A DNA stretch of 64,000 bases from JANRKB01 sp033763695 (lineage in GTDB: Bacteria; Planctomycetota; Phycisphaerae; Phycisphaerales; UBA1924): positions 1-64,000 of the forward strand of contig JANRKB010000031.1 in assembly GCA_033763695.1 (NCBI GenBank), in the 5' to 3' direction. The notes below the pieces were generated by a model, which did no database searches, was not told the origin of the DNA, and was given only the letters and a program-made list of their open reading frames with translations. This document shows, piece by piece, positions 52,801 to 60,556 of this stretch (positions within the stretch are counted from its first letter, which is position 1; each line of letters begins with the position of its first letter). Both the position numbers and the translations under genes were made by a program.

Positions 52801-53059
52801 CTCGGCGTGCAGCGAATCGATCGCGCACATGCCGTTCCCGGTTGCGGATCCGGCCCTGGCGGCCGACGATCAGGTCGAGGTGCCGGTGCAGGTGCAGGGG
52901 AAGGTGCGCAGCCGCGTGGTTGTGCCCGCGGGCGCGGACATCAAGACGCACGAAGCCGCGGCCATGGCCGACGTGAAGATCGTGGAGATCCTCGCAGGCA
53001 AGGCACCCAAGAAGGTGATCGTGGTGCCCGGGCGCATGATCAACATCATCCCGGGGTGA
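49820..53059 (+). CDS. leuS: Leucyl-tRNA synthetase
   Basis: 1079 residues, against about 860 in E. coli. A class I synthetase that charges tRNA-Leu. HIGH is HVGH (74-77, in PYPSGVGLHVGHPLGY). The CP1 editing domain includes FTTRPDTLFGATYMVLSPEH and the conserved Asp region MAVPAHDERDFEFAE. The KMSKS loop is KMGKS (834-838). An anticodon-binding domain and a C-terminal domain follow. An additional segment at about 455-575 (ADRRGGKAQTRSAPEPDKPG and VWLEAIDELGIANFSDLVHR) lies between the editing-domain exit and GTMVNSSGPEL and accounts for much of the extra length. The start ATG is chosen by homology. Confidence 0.95.
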   Translation: MAAPQPPILPDSAREHPFRYNAHLAGQIEHRWQSYWDERGVYRSPNPGEPGFDSKKPKKFVLDMFPYPSGVGLHVGHPLGYIATDIYARFMRMTGHNVLHTMGFDSFGLPAEQFAVQTGTHPRITTERNIATMRAQLRRLGLGHDPRRSVSTTDPAFYKWTQWIFLQIYNSWYDDRANRARPVAELVTALEHGEIKTKDGRAWGTLSAADRRAEIDGRRLAYVAEVPVNWCPMLGTVLANEEVTADGRSERGNYPVFRRPLKQWMMRITAYAERLLSDLDRVDWTDAIKLMQRNWIGRSEGAFVTFPLPALPEKNIQVFTTRPDTLFGATYMVLSPEHPLVDELMAVSSDKPTSFLPAHFPGWHDRMGPRESVAEYRKYAAAKSDVDRQAQTKDKTGVFTGCYATNPVTGTQIPIFIADYVLMGYGTGAIMAVPAHDERDFEFAETFNLPIRDVVYPRAVMAMRYFADAAYPGGTPSGSWRDQLADFLGLATSAAQQDEPLDVVLTIVQADRRGGKAQTRSAPEPDKPGSVGERRGAVRSVWLEAIDELGIANFSDLVHRFSEGAYQKTRGEAYSGVGTMVNSSGPELSIDGLSNVEAKVAVSSWLEAKGLGRAAVTYKLRDWLFSRQRYWGEPFPIVYDADGTTRDLPESMLPVLLPDLENFQPEASEDPDAPPRPPLGRAREWINVELDLGDGKRTYARELNTMPNWAGSCWYYLRYLDPENNASMCAADVERYWMRGPSDANVNKGGVDLYVGGVEHAVLHLLYARFWHKVLFDLGHVSTTEPFQKLFNQGYIQAAAYTDERGMYVEASEVEDRDGKFFYKGKPVKREFGKMGKSLKNAITPDDICKEFGCDTLRVYEMAMGPLDLSKPWNTRDITGSYKFLQRVWRNLIDEDTGASRVVNDEPSAETTRLMHKTIMAVRRSMETMSFNTAITKLIEFNNHLSDLKPSPGTQPGAPIPMACAKAIILMLAPLAPHMCEELWHRVVLGKSPISACSESIAHMPFPVADPALAADDQVEVPVQVQGKVRSRVVVPAGADIKTHEAAAMADVKIVEILAGKAPKKVIVVPGRMINIIPG

Positions 53060-53134
53060 CCCTCGGGATGCGTGTTGCTGACGCGCGTGGGTTGCGTGTG
53101 TCCTGCCGCGCGGGCGATCGCGCGCCGGAGTCGT

Positions 53135-54418
53135 TTAGCACCCGGTCTCAAAGACCGCGACGTAGGCGTCGAAGTCCTCGAACGTGAGGAAGCCGTCGTT
53201 GTTGAAGTCCGCGGCACAGGTGATGAACGCCAGGTGATCGATCGCCCAGCCGTCGTAGCCGTTGCTCAAACGGTTGTTCGCGAGGCGAACCGACTTGATG
53301 GTGGCGGGGCCGGGCGTGCCGATCTTGAGATAGCCGTTGCGCTGGCTGCCGACGAGCGGCAGACCCGAGAGCGTGTGCACCGCGCCGAGGTCGTGGCCGT
53401 TGACGATCAGGCGCGTCGGCCCTTCCATGTCCGCGAGGCTGAAGCCGACGAGATAGACCGGCGTGTCGAAGGTGAACGCGACGTCGCCCCAGTTGGCGAT
53501 CGACGCATAGTTGAACGTCTGATTCGAACGCGTGTCGAGCAGGCACTTGGTGCCGTCCCACGCGCCTTGCGTGAATGCCGTGCCGAACGGATCGGGGCCG
53601 GCCGTGAAGAGATTGGGCAGCGTCGTCGCGGGGCCGTAGTTGCCGGCTTGCGATTCGACGGCGTACTGCATCCCCTGCACGAGCGTGGCGTCTTCGAAGT
53701 TCTCGATGGTCGCGTCGGTGATTCCCAGTGCGGCATCGCTCAGCACGGTGCGCGTGTTGAAGCCGGTCACCGTCACGTCGGGCAGTGATTCGGTCGTGAA
53801 CTGCAGGTGATCGATCGTGCAGCCGTCGCCGGTCTGATTGTTGTTGATCTGGAGCGTCGAGATTGTGTCGCTTCCGGTTGCCTGAATGAGGACGTAGCCA
53901 ACCTTCGCGCCGTTGGCGGTGAGACCCGTGCTTCCGATCGAGCCGGCGAGGGTGCCGTTGACCACGAAGCGGAGATCAGTGTCGGCCTGATGGAGGCTGA
54001 AGCCGACGGCCCGAACGGGCGGGTTGAAGTGGAGCGTGACATGGCCCCAGTTGGCGAAGCCGGTGCCGTAGTTGTACGACTGGTTGTTTCGGCCGCTGAT
54101 CAGGGCGCGCGTGCCGTCCCAGTTCCCGCCGATGAATGCGGTGCCATTGGCGTCGCCCGCCGTGCAGTTGTACGTGGCGGGAAGCGTGGAGATGGGGGCG
54201 GTGTTGCCGCCGCTGCTCTGCCACGAGACTTGCAGTCCGGGCGCGAGCGTTGTGTCTTCGAAGTCTTCGAGCGTCGATGTCGCGGGCAGGCCGAGCGATT
54301 CGCTGCTGATGCCCCAGCGCAGGGGCGTGATGCCGCGGACGCGGATCTCGGCGTGAGCAACCGACGTGAGACACACCAGCGCGCCGGCGAGCGCGACAAC
54401 AAAGCGCGACGAGGACAT
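53135..54418 (-). CDS. Secreted two-repeat protein with single-unit GC-type dockerin tail
   Basis: 427 residues from an ATG with GGGAGAG upstream. The signal peptide (about 1-24) ends TSVAHA. The mature part is two related modules of about 185 residues, each beginning with a (T/E)xENFED or LEDFED strand and containing GTAF(I/T)xGxWDGT, an NQ(S/T)(Y/F)NY block, NWG(H/D)V and VGFSL, then a 'CTIDHLQF/WAIDHLAF' strand, so probably beta-sandwich domains. The tail has only one EF-hand-like unit (DFNNDGFLTFEDFDAYV) and ends ETGC. Export and surface anchoring are inferred from this tail. Function unknown. Confidence 0.8.
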   Translation of the reverse strand: MSSSRFVVALAGALVCLTSVAHAEIRVRGITPLRWGISSESLGLPATSTLEDFEDTTLAPGLQVSWQSSGGNTAPISTLPATYNCTAGDANGTAFIGGNWDGTRALISGRNNQSYNYGTGFANWGHVTLHFNPPVRAVGFSLHQADTDLRFVVNGTLAGSIGSTGLTANGAKVGYVLIQATGSDTISTLQINNNQTGDGCTIDHLQFTTESLPDVTVTGFNTRTVLSDAALGITDATIENFEDATLVQGMQYAVESQAGNYGPATTLPNLFTAGPDPFGTAFTQGAWDGTKCLLDTRSNQTFNYASIANWGDVAFTFDTPVYLVGFSLADMEGPTRLIVNGHDLGAVHTLSGLPLVGSQRNGYLKIGTPGPATIKSVRLANNRLSNGYDGWAIDHLAFITCAADFNNDGFLTFEDFDAYVAVFETGC

Positions 54419-54598
54419 GGCAACTCTCCCAACTCCGCCGCGGTGTGCGGCTGAGAGAAGCATTGTCGCGAAGCGACGAACGAGAATCAATCACAAATCC
54501 TTGCCCAATCTGGGATTATCGGGCCTGCGAGCGGGCATTTCACGCGTTGATTCAAGGAAAGCCATGGCCGCAGGCTGTTGATGAGGCCAAATGAAACC

Positions 54599-54623
54599 GC
54601 CGCGGGTCGCAGGAACCCGCGGC
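54599..54623 (-). terminator. Intrinsic terminator after the SPFH gene
   Basis: A perfect 9-bp stem (GCCGCGGGT/ACCCGCGGC) with a 7-base loop, followed on the minus strand by GGTTTCATTTGG, about 70 bases past the SPFH stop. Confidence 0.6.
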
Positions 54624-54694
54624 GTGCCGCACGCTGCGATGGTCACAGGCGTGCGATCGTCATGATGTCACGAACGTGGCGTGCCGACACGTCG

Positions 54695-56698
54695 TCACTT
54701 GTTCGTGCTCTTGAGAATCGACTCGCGGATCTGTGTCACCTCGGGGCGCGGCGGCTCGGGCGTCGTGCTGGTGAGTGACAACATCTTCTCCGAGAGCATC
54801 ATCGTGAGCAGGGCCTCCATCACGTTGCCGCCCGCGGCCTTGCCGTCACCGCCACCGATGACGATCTTGGGCACAACGTCGACCTTGCTCTGCTGAATCG
54901 CCTCGGCGAAGCGAGCCAGCACGCTCTGCGTGAGCTGATAGACCGGCCCGCCGTAGGCACGGACCTGTTCTTCGACGGCGATCGCCTGCGCGACGCCGAC
55001 GCGGGCGTTCTTCTCCGCCTCGGCCTCGGCGAGCATCTTGACGCGCGCCGCTTCGGCGTCGGCCATCGCCTTGACCTGCGACGCCTGCTGCAGGGCGCGC
55101 TGATACTCGGCCTTGCCTTGGTTGGTCTGGATGGTGATCGCCAGCTCGCTCTCGGTCAGCTTGGTCTGCTGATGAGCCAGCGCCTCGGCCTGGCGCAGTT
55201 CGCGCTCCTGCTTGGCAGCCTTCTCTTGCTGGGCATACGTCTCGATCTGCTCCTGCGCGATCTGGCGCGAGCGCAACTGCTCGAGGATCGCCTCGATCTT
55301 GTTCCCCGCGCCTTGCGGGCTCTTGGGTGTGCCGATGAGCACCTCGTTGAGTTCAAGGTTGTACATCGCAAACTTGGCTCGCATCTCCTGCGCCGCCTGC
55401 GTCTGGATGTCGCTGCGATCCTGCAGCAACTGAATGAGCGTGCGATTCTGAGCGATGTTCTTGAAGTATGCGGCCACCATCGGGTCGAGGGTCTGCTCGA
55501 CGAGCTGGCGGATGTCGCCGAAGCGCTGGATCACCAGCGGCGCCTTGCGATAGTCGATGTGAACGACGACGCTGAGCGGCAGGCTGGGCTCAAACGCGTC
55601 CTTGGTGATGAGGCTCACCTCGCTCAGGTTCTTGTCAAACGCGTGCTCGCCCGCCTCGCTGCGGATCCACTTGAGCATGAAGTTGGTCGTGGGCACCATG
55701 AAGACTTTGCCCGCGTAGGTGTTGAAGGCGTACTTGCCGGGCAGTAGCGATTCGTTCCACACGCCGCGGCGGCCCTGCTCCACGAGTTCGCCGTGCGAGT
55801 ATTCGCTGCCCGAGAGGTCCTTGCCGGTCTCGCCGGTGTACGAGACGACGACGCCGACATGGCCGACGTCGACCACGGTCTTCTCGACGTACTCAATGGT
55901 CGCGAAGAGGCGGTTGATGTAGTAGGTGCCTTCGACCAGCACCTGCAACTGGCGGCCGCGGCGACCGCCGAGCGCGAGGAACTGCTCGGGATCCTGGAAG
56001 GAGTTGTGCCCGCCGTTGCTGCCGCCGTCCTTGCCGCCGACGACAGGCGCGATGATCTGGCCGTCGCTGAGCGCGGGGCCATCGTGGACGGTGACGATGC
56101 CGATGACGTCTTCGGTGCCCTTGATAACGACGGGGTCGAACCCGCCGCGCTGCGCGATGATCTCGGCCATCTCTTCGAAGATGCGTGTGTCGTCGCGATC
56201 AAGGCGGAGGAAGTAGATCATCTGCTGGGTGATGACGACAAACTGGGCGAGGTTGATGGCGTAGGTACCTTCGCGCAGGATCTGGCGCTGCGGGCCGCGC
56301 TGGCCATCGGAGGCGAGGAACTCGCGCACGTTCTCAAAGTCGCGAGCGTTGGTGTTCGAGCCGAGCGTTTGCGTCGGCTCGAGCGGCTTGCCGTCGCGCG
56401 AGAAGACGTAGCCCACCTTGCCTTGCGGAATGGTGACCAGCGGCATGCGATGGACGGCGTACTGCAGCGGCATCAGCCAGTGCAGACCACCACGCAGCAC
56501 ATCAGGCTGAAAGCCCGCCTCGCCGCGCAGCGCGATGAGGCCGCTCTCGACGGAGCCCTTGCCACCGAAGCGCTTTTCAACGATGCCGACGCGGTTGTTG
56601 GGGACGTAGCGGACGCCCGCGACGATGAACGCGAGCAGCAGCGCGCCCACAATCGCGCCAACGACCAGGAGAAGACTGAAACCAAACAGAGTGCCCAC
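54695..56698 (-). CDS. Large SPFH/flotillin-like membrane protein
   Basis: 667 residues from a GTG with GAGGAGG upstream. An N-terminal helix (about 5-28) anchors it. The SPFH region is split: VRYVPNNRVGIVEKRFGGK and LREGTYAINLAQFVVIT lie early, and VVDVGHVGVVVSYTGETGKD, LPGKYAFNTYAGKVFMVPT and PLSVVVHIDYRKAPLVIQRFG later, with an insertion of roughly 100 residues holding a Gly/Asp-rich loop. A long coiled coil (about 440-600) rich in Gln, Glu and Ala follows, typical of flotillins that organise membrane microdomains. The tail (PEPPRPEVTQIRESILKSTN) is disordered. It is longer than typical flotillins; partner unknown. Confidence 0.88.
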   Translation of the reverse strand: MGTLFGFSLLLVVGAIVGALLLAFIVAGVRYVPNNRVGIVEKRFGGKGSVESGLIALRGEAGFQPDVLRGGLHWLMPLQYAVHRMPLVTIPQGKVGYVFSRDGKPLEPTQTLGSNTNARDFENVREFLASDGQRGPQRQILREGTYAINLAQFVVITQQMIYFLRLDRDDTRIFEEMAEIIAQRGGFDPVVIKGTEDVIGIVTVHDGPALSDGQIIAPVVGGKDGGSNGGHNSFQDPEQFLALGGRRGRQLQVLVEGTYYINRLFATIEYVEKTVVDVGHVGVVVSYTGETGKDLSGSEYSHGELVEQGRRGVWNESLLPGKYAFNTYAGKVFMVPTTNFMLKWIRSEAGEHAFDKNLSEVSLITKDAFEPSLPLSVVVHIDYRKAPLVIQRFGDIRQLVEQTLDPMVAAYFKNIAQNRTLIQLLQDRSDIQTQAAQEMRAKFAMYNLELNEVLIGTPKSPQGAGNKIEAILEQLRSRQIAQEQIETYAQQEKAAKQERELRQAEALAHQQTKLTESELAITIQTNQGKAEYQRALQQASQVKAMADAEAARVKMLAEAEAEKNARVGVAQAIAVEEQVRAYGGPVYQLTQSVLARFAEAIQQSKVDVVPKIVIGGGDGKAAGGNVMEALLTMMLSEKMLSLTSTTPEPPRPEVTQIRESILKSTNK

Positions 56699-57337
56699 TC
56701 AATACCTCCTCGAGTCTGGTGCTTGGCCTGCGCGCAGCCGCCACGCGGCGTCGGGCAGGCGCTCCGAAGCGGACCGGGCGCGACCATCGCGTCCGGCGAC
56801 TGGGCCGAGCGCGCACGTCATGCCACGAGCACGACGAGATCGCGATCGGCGTCTGTGATGGGGATTACGGCGTGGGCTTCATCGGCGTCGTGCGCCGAGC
56901 GGAAGCCAAGGTCGAAGCCAAGGTCGGCGTCATGCGTGTACGCCGAGTGTCGAACCGCGAGCCCTGCGCGCCTGCAAGAGGCGTGTGGTTCACTGTGTTC
57001 ATGCGATGGTGATATCAGGGCATGCACGCGCTGTCCAGAGTGCCGCGTGGCGTACGCCCGGTTCGCTCGGCGATTGGTACCACCGCTGGGGTCTGTGGAT
57101 TGTTTCCCTGCGTGAAACATGGCGTTTCCCGCGTGCGCAGGGCTTCAGCGGGCGTGAAACCACGCCGTGCTTTCACGCGTGCAAACTTGCGTCACGCGTG
57201 CGGTTTTGGTGGTCCGAGAAGAGCGGGGCGGGTGCGGTTGGGCCGCGCACGCGTCACACACGCCGCGGCGGACGGAGGCATTGTGCGGGTCTCCGATCGC
57301 GTTTCATCGCACGTTCGTGGGCGTCGATAACGAACGC
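56699..57337. other. 639-base divergent intergenic region
   Basis: No gene is supported in this gap between the SPFH gene and the dehydrogenase gene; a frame open across part of it lacks a good start and has atypical composition. Its right half contains a cluster of GCGTGAAA elements (next entry). It could hold a long leader or an RNA gene that I cannot identify. Confidence 0.45.
57101..57178 (+). promoter_or_regulatory. GCGTGAAA element cluster upstream of the dehydrogenase gene
   Basis: Inverted repeat TGTTTC-7-GAAACA at 57101-57119. GCGTGAAAC occurs at 57110 and again at 57152, and the second copy forms a dyad GCGTGAAA-11-TTTCACGC (57152-57178). This is an operator-like array about 160-240 bases before the dehydrogenase start. 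Related half-sites lie upstream of the S8 protease. Confidence 0.35.
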
Positions 57338-58405
57338 ATGACGACGTCACCCGCCCGGCCGCGCCATAGTTCGGGCCTCGATCCTGTGCGCTCGATCATC
57401 TTCGATGGTCGGAGCGTGAGCGCTGGCTCCGCGCCGCGCGGCCCCACGCCGCCGCCGGGCGAGGCGCTGATCCGTCCGCTCAAGGTCGCCGTCTCATCCA
57501 CCGAGCGAGCGCTGCTTGCGCACGCGAAGCTCACAGGCCAGAGCGAGACGGTCGCGCCGTTTGTCGGCGTGATGGGGCACGAGTTCATCGGCGTCGTTGA
57601 AGACGTGTGCCCCAAGGCGGGGCGCGACGAGCAGCGGCAGTGGATCGGCAAGCGCGTGGTGGGCGGCATCAACGATCCCTGCGGCCGCTGCGATCTGTGT
57701 CGCGGCGGGCTGAGTGCGCATTGCCGTGCTCGCACCGTGCTTGGGCTGCTCGGGCGCGACGGATGTTTCAGCGATCGCTTCTGTCTGCCTACGGCGAATC
57801 TGGTCGAAGTGCCCGCGAGCGTGGACGACGATCGCGCGGTCTTCGCCGGGCCGCTGGCCGCGGTGGCGCACATCGCTCATGCCGTGCGCTTGCAGGGCAA
57901 GCCGTATGTCACGGTGCTGGGCGACGGCACGATGGGTCTGCTGGCGGCACAGGTGATGGTGCGGATGAATGCATCGGTGCGACTGCTGGGCAAGCACCCG
58001 GAGAAGTTCACGCTGTGCGAGCGGTGGAGCATCCGCCATCGGCACATCGATGAGGTGGGGCGACGCAACGATCAGGATGTCGTCATTGATTGCACGGGCG
58101 AGCCGGGCGGTGTCGAGCTTGCGCTGGGGCTGGTGCGGCCGCGCGGCAAGATCGTGGTCAAGGGTGCGCCGGTGCTTTGGCCGGGTGCGGCCCGCGCGTG
58201 GCCGGACTTGAGCGCGGTAAGCGCAATGGAATTGGAAGTGATCGGCTCGCGCAGCGCGCGGATGGCCGACGCCGTGGATTTGTTGGCCCGCGGCATGATT
58301 GATGTGCTGCCGCTGATCACGGGGCGCGGCAAGCTGGGCGATGCCCCCCGCGCGATCGAGGGCATGAGTCAGCCCGAGGCGATCAAGTTTGTGCTGGATG
58401 TGTGA
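57338..58405 (+). CDS. Zinc-type medium-chain alcohol/sugar dehydrogenase
   Basis: 355 residues starting at MTTSPARPRH. A medium-chain dehydrogenase/reductase that oxidises an alcohol or polyol with NAD(P)+. The catalytic-zinc region has GVMGHEFIGVVEDV. The structural zinc cysteines are in DPCGRCDLCRGGLSAHC. The Rossmann site is VTVLGDGTMGLLAAQVM. The usual first zinc-ligand Cys position appears as VAVSSTERALL, with Ser where Cys is common, so catalytic zinc binding may be altered. Close functional type is unclear: sorbitol, threonine and theonic-type dehydrogenases share these features. It is convergent with the isomerase gene (8 bases apart). Confidence 0.85.
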   Translation: MTTSPARPRHSSGLDPVRSIIFDGRSVSAGSAPRGPTPPPGEALIRPLKVAVSSTERALLAHAKLTGQSETVAPFVGVMGHEFIGVVEDVCPKAGRDEQRQWIGKRVVGGINDPCGRCDLCRGGLSAHCRARTVLGLLGRDGCFSDRFCLPTANLVEVPASVDDDRAVFAGPLAAVAHIAHAVRLQGKPYVTVLGDGTMGLLAAQVMVRMNASVRLLGKHPEKFTLCERWSIRHRHIDEVGRRNDQDVVIDCTGEPGGVELALGLVRPRGKIVVKGAPVLWPGAARAWPDLSAVSAMELEVIGSRSARMADAVDLLARGMIDVLPLITGRGKLGDAPRAIEGMSQPEAIKFVLDV

Positions 58406-58413
58406 GCGGTCGG

Positions 58414-59418
58414 TCAGTCCTTGGCGAAAGCCGCGTCGAACGCGGCATGCGCTGGGTTGAACTGCAGGCGCTTCACGAACTCGCACGACTCCTTCGCGCC
58501 GTGCTCGCGATCCATGTCCGGGTCTTCCCACTCGACGCTGAGCGGCCCGGCATAGCCGGCGCGATTCAAGTGGCGGATGATGCCCTCGAACTTCACGTGC
58601 CCGCGTCCAACGGAGCGGAAATCCCAGCCGCGGCGTGCGTCGCCGAAGGACAGGTGCGAGCCCAGTGCGCTGGTGTAACCGTCGCGATGCACCGCGACAT
58701 CCTTCATGTGGACGTGGTAGACGCGCGGGCCGAACCGCTCGAGGAACTTCACAGGTTCAACGCCCTGCCAGAGCAGGTGGCTGGGATCGAAGTTGAAGCC
58801 AAACGCCGGATGGTTGCCGACTGCTGCGAGTGCGGCCTCGGCGGTGGTGATGTCGTACGCGATCTCCGTGGGGTGCACTTCGAGCGCGAAGCGCACGCCG
58901 AGGCTCTGGGCCAGGTCGAAGATGGGGCCCCAGCGGGCGGCGAAGTCGTCGTAGCCGCGCTTCACCTCCGCGGGGCTGGTGGGGGGGACGAAGTAGAGCA
59001 TGTGCCAGATGCTGCTGCCCGTGAAGCCATTGACGACGCCCACGCCGAGCTTGGCCGCGGCACGGATCGTCGCCTTCATCTCTTCGGCGGCACGCCGGCG
59101 AACGCCTTCTGGGTCACCATCGCCCCAGACCTGCGCGGGCAGGATCGACTTGTGACGATGGTCGATCGGATCGCACACAGCCTGCCCCACGAGGTGATTG
59201 CTGATCGCCCAGGTCTTGAGGCCGTGCCGGGCGAGCAGCTCGTGCCGGGCGCGGCAGTAGTCGGGCTCGGCGTTCGCACGGGTCACATCAAAGTGATCAC
59301 CCCAGCAGGCCAGTTCCAGCCCTGCATAGCCGAAGTTCTTGGACTTGGCGGCGAGAGCATCGAGCGTCAGGTCGGCCCATTGGCCGGTAAAGAGCGTGAC
59401 GGGACGAATGGCGGACAT
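58414..59418 (-). CDS. Xylose isomerase-like TIM-barrel sugar isomerase/epimerase
   Basis: 334 residues. A member of the sugar phosphate isomerase/epimerase (AP endonuclease 2-like) superfamily. Metal-binding residues are visible on successive strands: E in FALEVHPTEI, D in FNFDPSHLLWQG, H in YHVHMKDVAV and E in PLSVEWEDPDMD. The N-terminus VTLFTGQWADLTLDALA and YAGLELACWGDHFD fit planctomycete sugar isomerases. It interconverts or epimerises a sugar; the substrate is not determinable. It is divergent from the RbsC-type permease gene, 119 bases away, so both may belong to one sugar-use unit. Confidence 0.88.
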   Translation of the reverse strand: MSAIRPVTLFTGQWADLTLDALAAKSKNFGYAGLELACWGDHFDVTRANAEPDYCRARHELLARHGLKTWAISNHLVGQAVCDPIDHRHKSILPAQVWGDGDPEGVRRRAAEEMKATIRAAAKLGVGVVNGFTGSSIWHMLYFVPPTSPAEVKRGYDDFAARWGPIFDLAQSLGVRFALEVHPTEIAYDITTAEAALAAVGNHPAFGFNFDPSHLLWQGVEPVKFLERFGPRVYHVHMKDVAVHRDGYTSALGSHLSFGDARRGWDFRSVGRGHVKFEGIIRHLNRAGYAGPLSVEWEDPDMDREHGAKESCEFVKRLQFNPAHAAFDAAFAKD

Positions 59419-59537
59419 GCGTGCGGCTCCGAGATCGGTCGTGCGTTTGGTGCCTCGCGTCGAACACGCGGCACAGGGCAGGCAGCAGTGTATCTCGCGA
59501 GGCGCGGACTTCGGTCGCGTGCTGGTACGATCTGGCG

Positions 59538-60551
59538 ATGACCTCGCGGCGATGGGTTGTGATTCTCGATCGGTTTGGCCCGCTGCTCGCGCTGGCGGCG
59601 TTGTGCCTTGCCAGCGCGCTGCTGAGTCCGACGTTCCTCAAGGCCCAGAACCTCGTCAACATCCTCCAGCAGTGGTCCGCCGTCGGCATCGTCGCGATGG
59701 GCATGACGCTGGTGATCGGCGCGGGCGGCATTGATCTCTCCGTCGGCTCGATGCTGGCGCTTGTTGGCGGCGTGGGCATCATTGCGATTGACGCCGTCGC
59801 CGCCGCGGGCGCAGGCCCTGGATGGAGTGTTGCGGCAGGCGTGGGCGTCATGGTGCTGGGCGGCGTGCTGCTGGGGGCGATCAACGGCGGGCTCGTGACG
59901 CTCGCACGTATTCCGCCCTTCATCGCGACCTTGGGCACGATGGCGGCGTTCCGCTCACTGATCCAGATGCGCGCCGACGGCGCGAGCATCAACTCCAGCG
60001 GCACGGCACTCACCGACATGCTCGACGGCGGGCCTTCGTTGCCGTTTCTGCGGGTTGGCGCGATGGCCGACACGCCCGGCGACCCGCTGGTGGTGCCGTG
60101 GGGCGTACTGCTGCTCCTGGCCATCAGCGCGATCTTCTGGTGGCTGACGCAGCGCACGACGCTGGGCGTCTTTGTTCGTGCGGTCGGCGACAATGAAGTG
60201 GCGGCACGCTACTCCGCGGTGCGCGTGCGCACGGTTCGATTCATGACCTATGTGCTCGTCGGTGCGTGCAGCGGCGTGGCCGCGGTGATCTCGGCAGCGC
60301 GGCTTTCGTCCGTTTCCAGCGGCGCGTCGGGCGTGCTGCTTGAACTGGACGCGATCGCCGCGGTCGTGATCGGTGGCACACGCATGAGCGGCGGCAACGC
60401 ACGCGTGATCGGCACGCTCTGCGGCGTGCTCATCCTGGGCGTGGTCGGCAACATGCTCAACCTGCTCGGCGTCGGCGCGTATGCCCAAGGCCTCGTCAAG
60501 GGAGCCATCATCATCGCGGCGGTGCTGATCCAGCGCGGCAGCGCACGCTGA
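59538..60551 (+). CDS. RbsC-type sugar ABC transporter permease
   Basis: 337 residues with about 8-10 transmembrane helices, starting at MTSRRWVV. It matches ribose/xylose/autoinducer-2 permeases: NLVNILQQWSAVGIVAMGMT, the conserved GAGGIDLSVGSMLALVG block, IPPFIATLGTMAAFRSL, and a C-terminal LDAIAAVVIGGTRMSGGNARV. It should import a sugar with a cognate ATPase and binding protein, yet neither is adjacent: a convergent esterase gene begins 5 bases later. The permease is therefore orphaned in this window, possibly served from elsewhere. Confidence 0.92.
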   Translation: MTSRRWVVILDRFGPLLALAALCLASALLSPTFLKAQNLVNILQQWSAVGIVAMGMTLVIGAGGIDLSVGSMLALVGGVGIIAIDAVAAAGAGPGWSVAAGVGVMVLGGVLLGAINGGLVTLARIPPFIATLGTMAAFRSLIQMRADGASINSSGTALTDMLDGGPSLPFLRVGAMADTPGDPLVVPWGVLLLLAISAIFWWLTQRTTLGVFVRAVGDNEVAARYSAVRVRTVRFMTYVLVGACSGVAAVISAARLSSVSSGASGVLLELDAIAAVVIGGTRMSGGNARVIGTLCGVLILGVVGNMLNLLGVGAYAQGLVKGAIIIAAVLIQRGSAR

Positions 60552-60556
60552 TGTTC

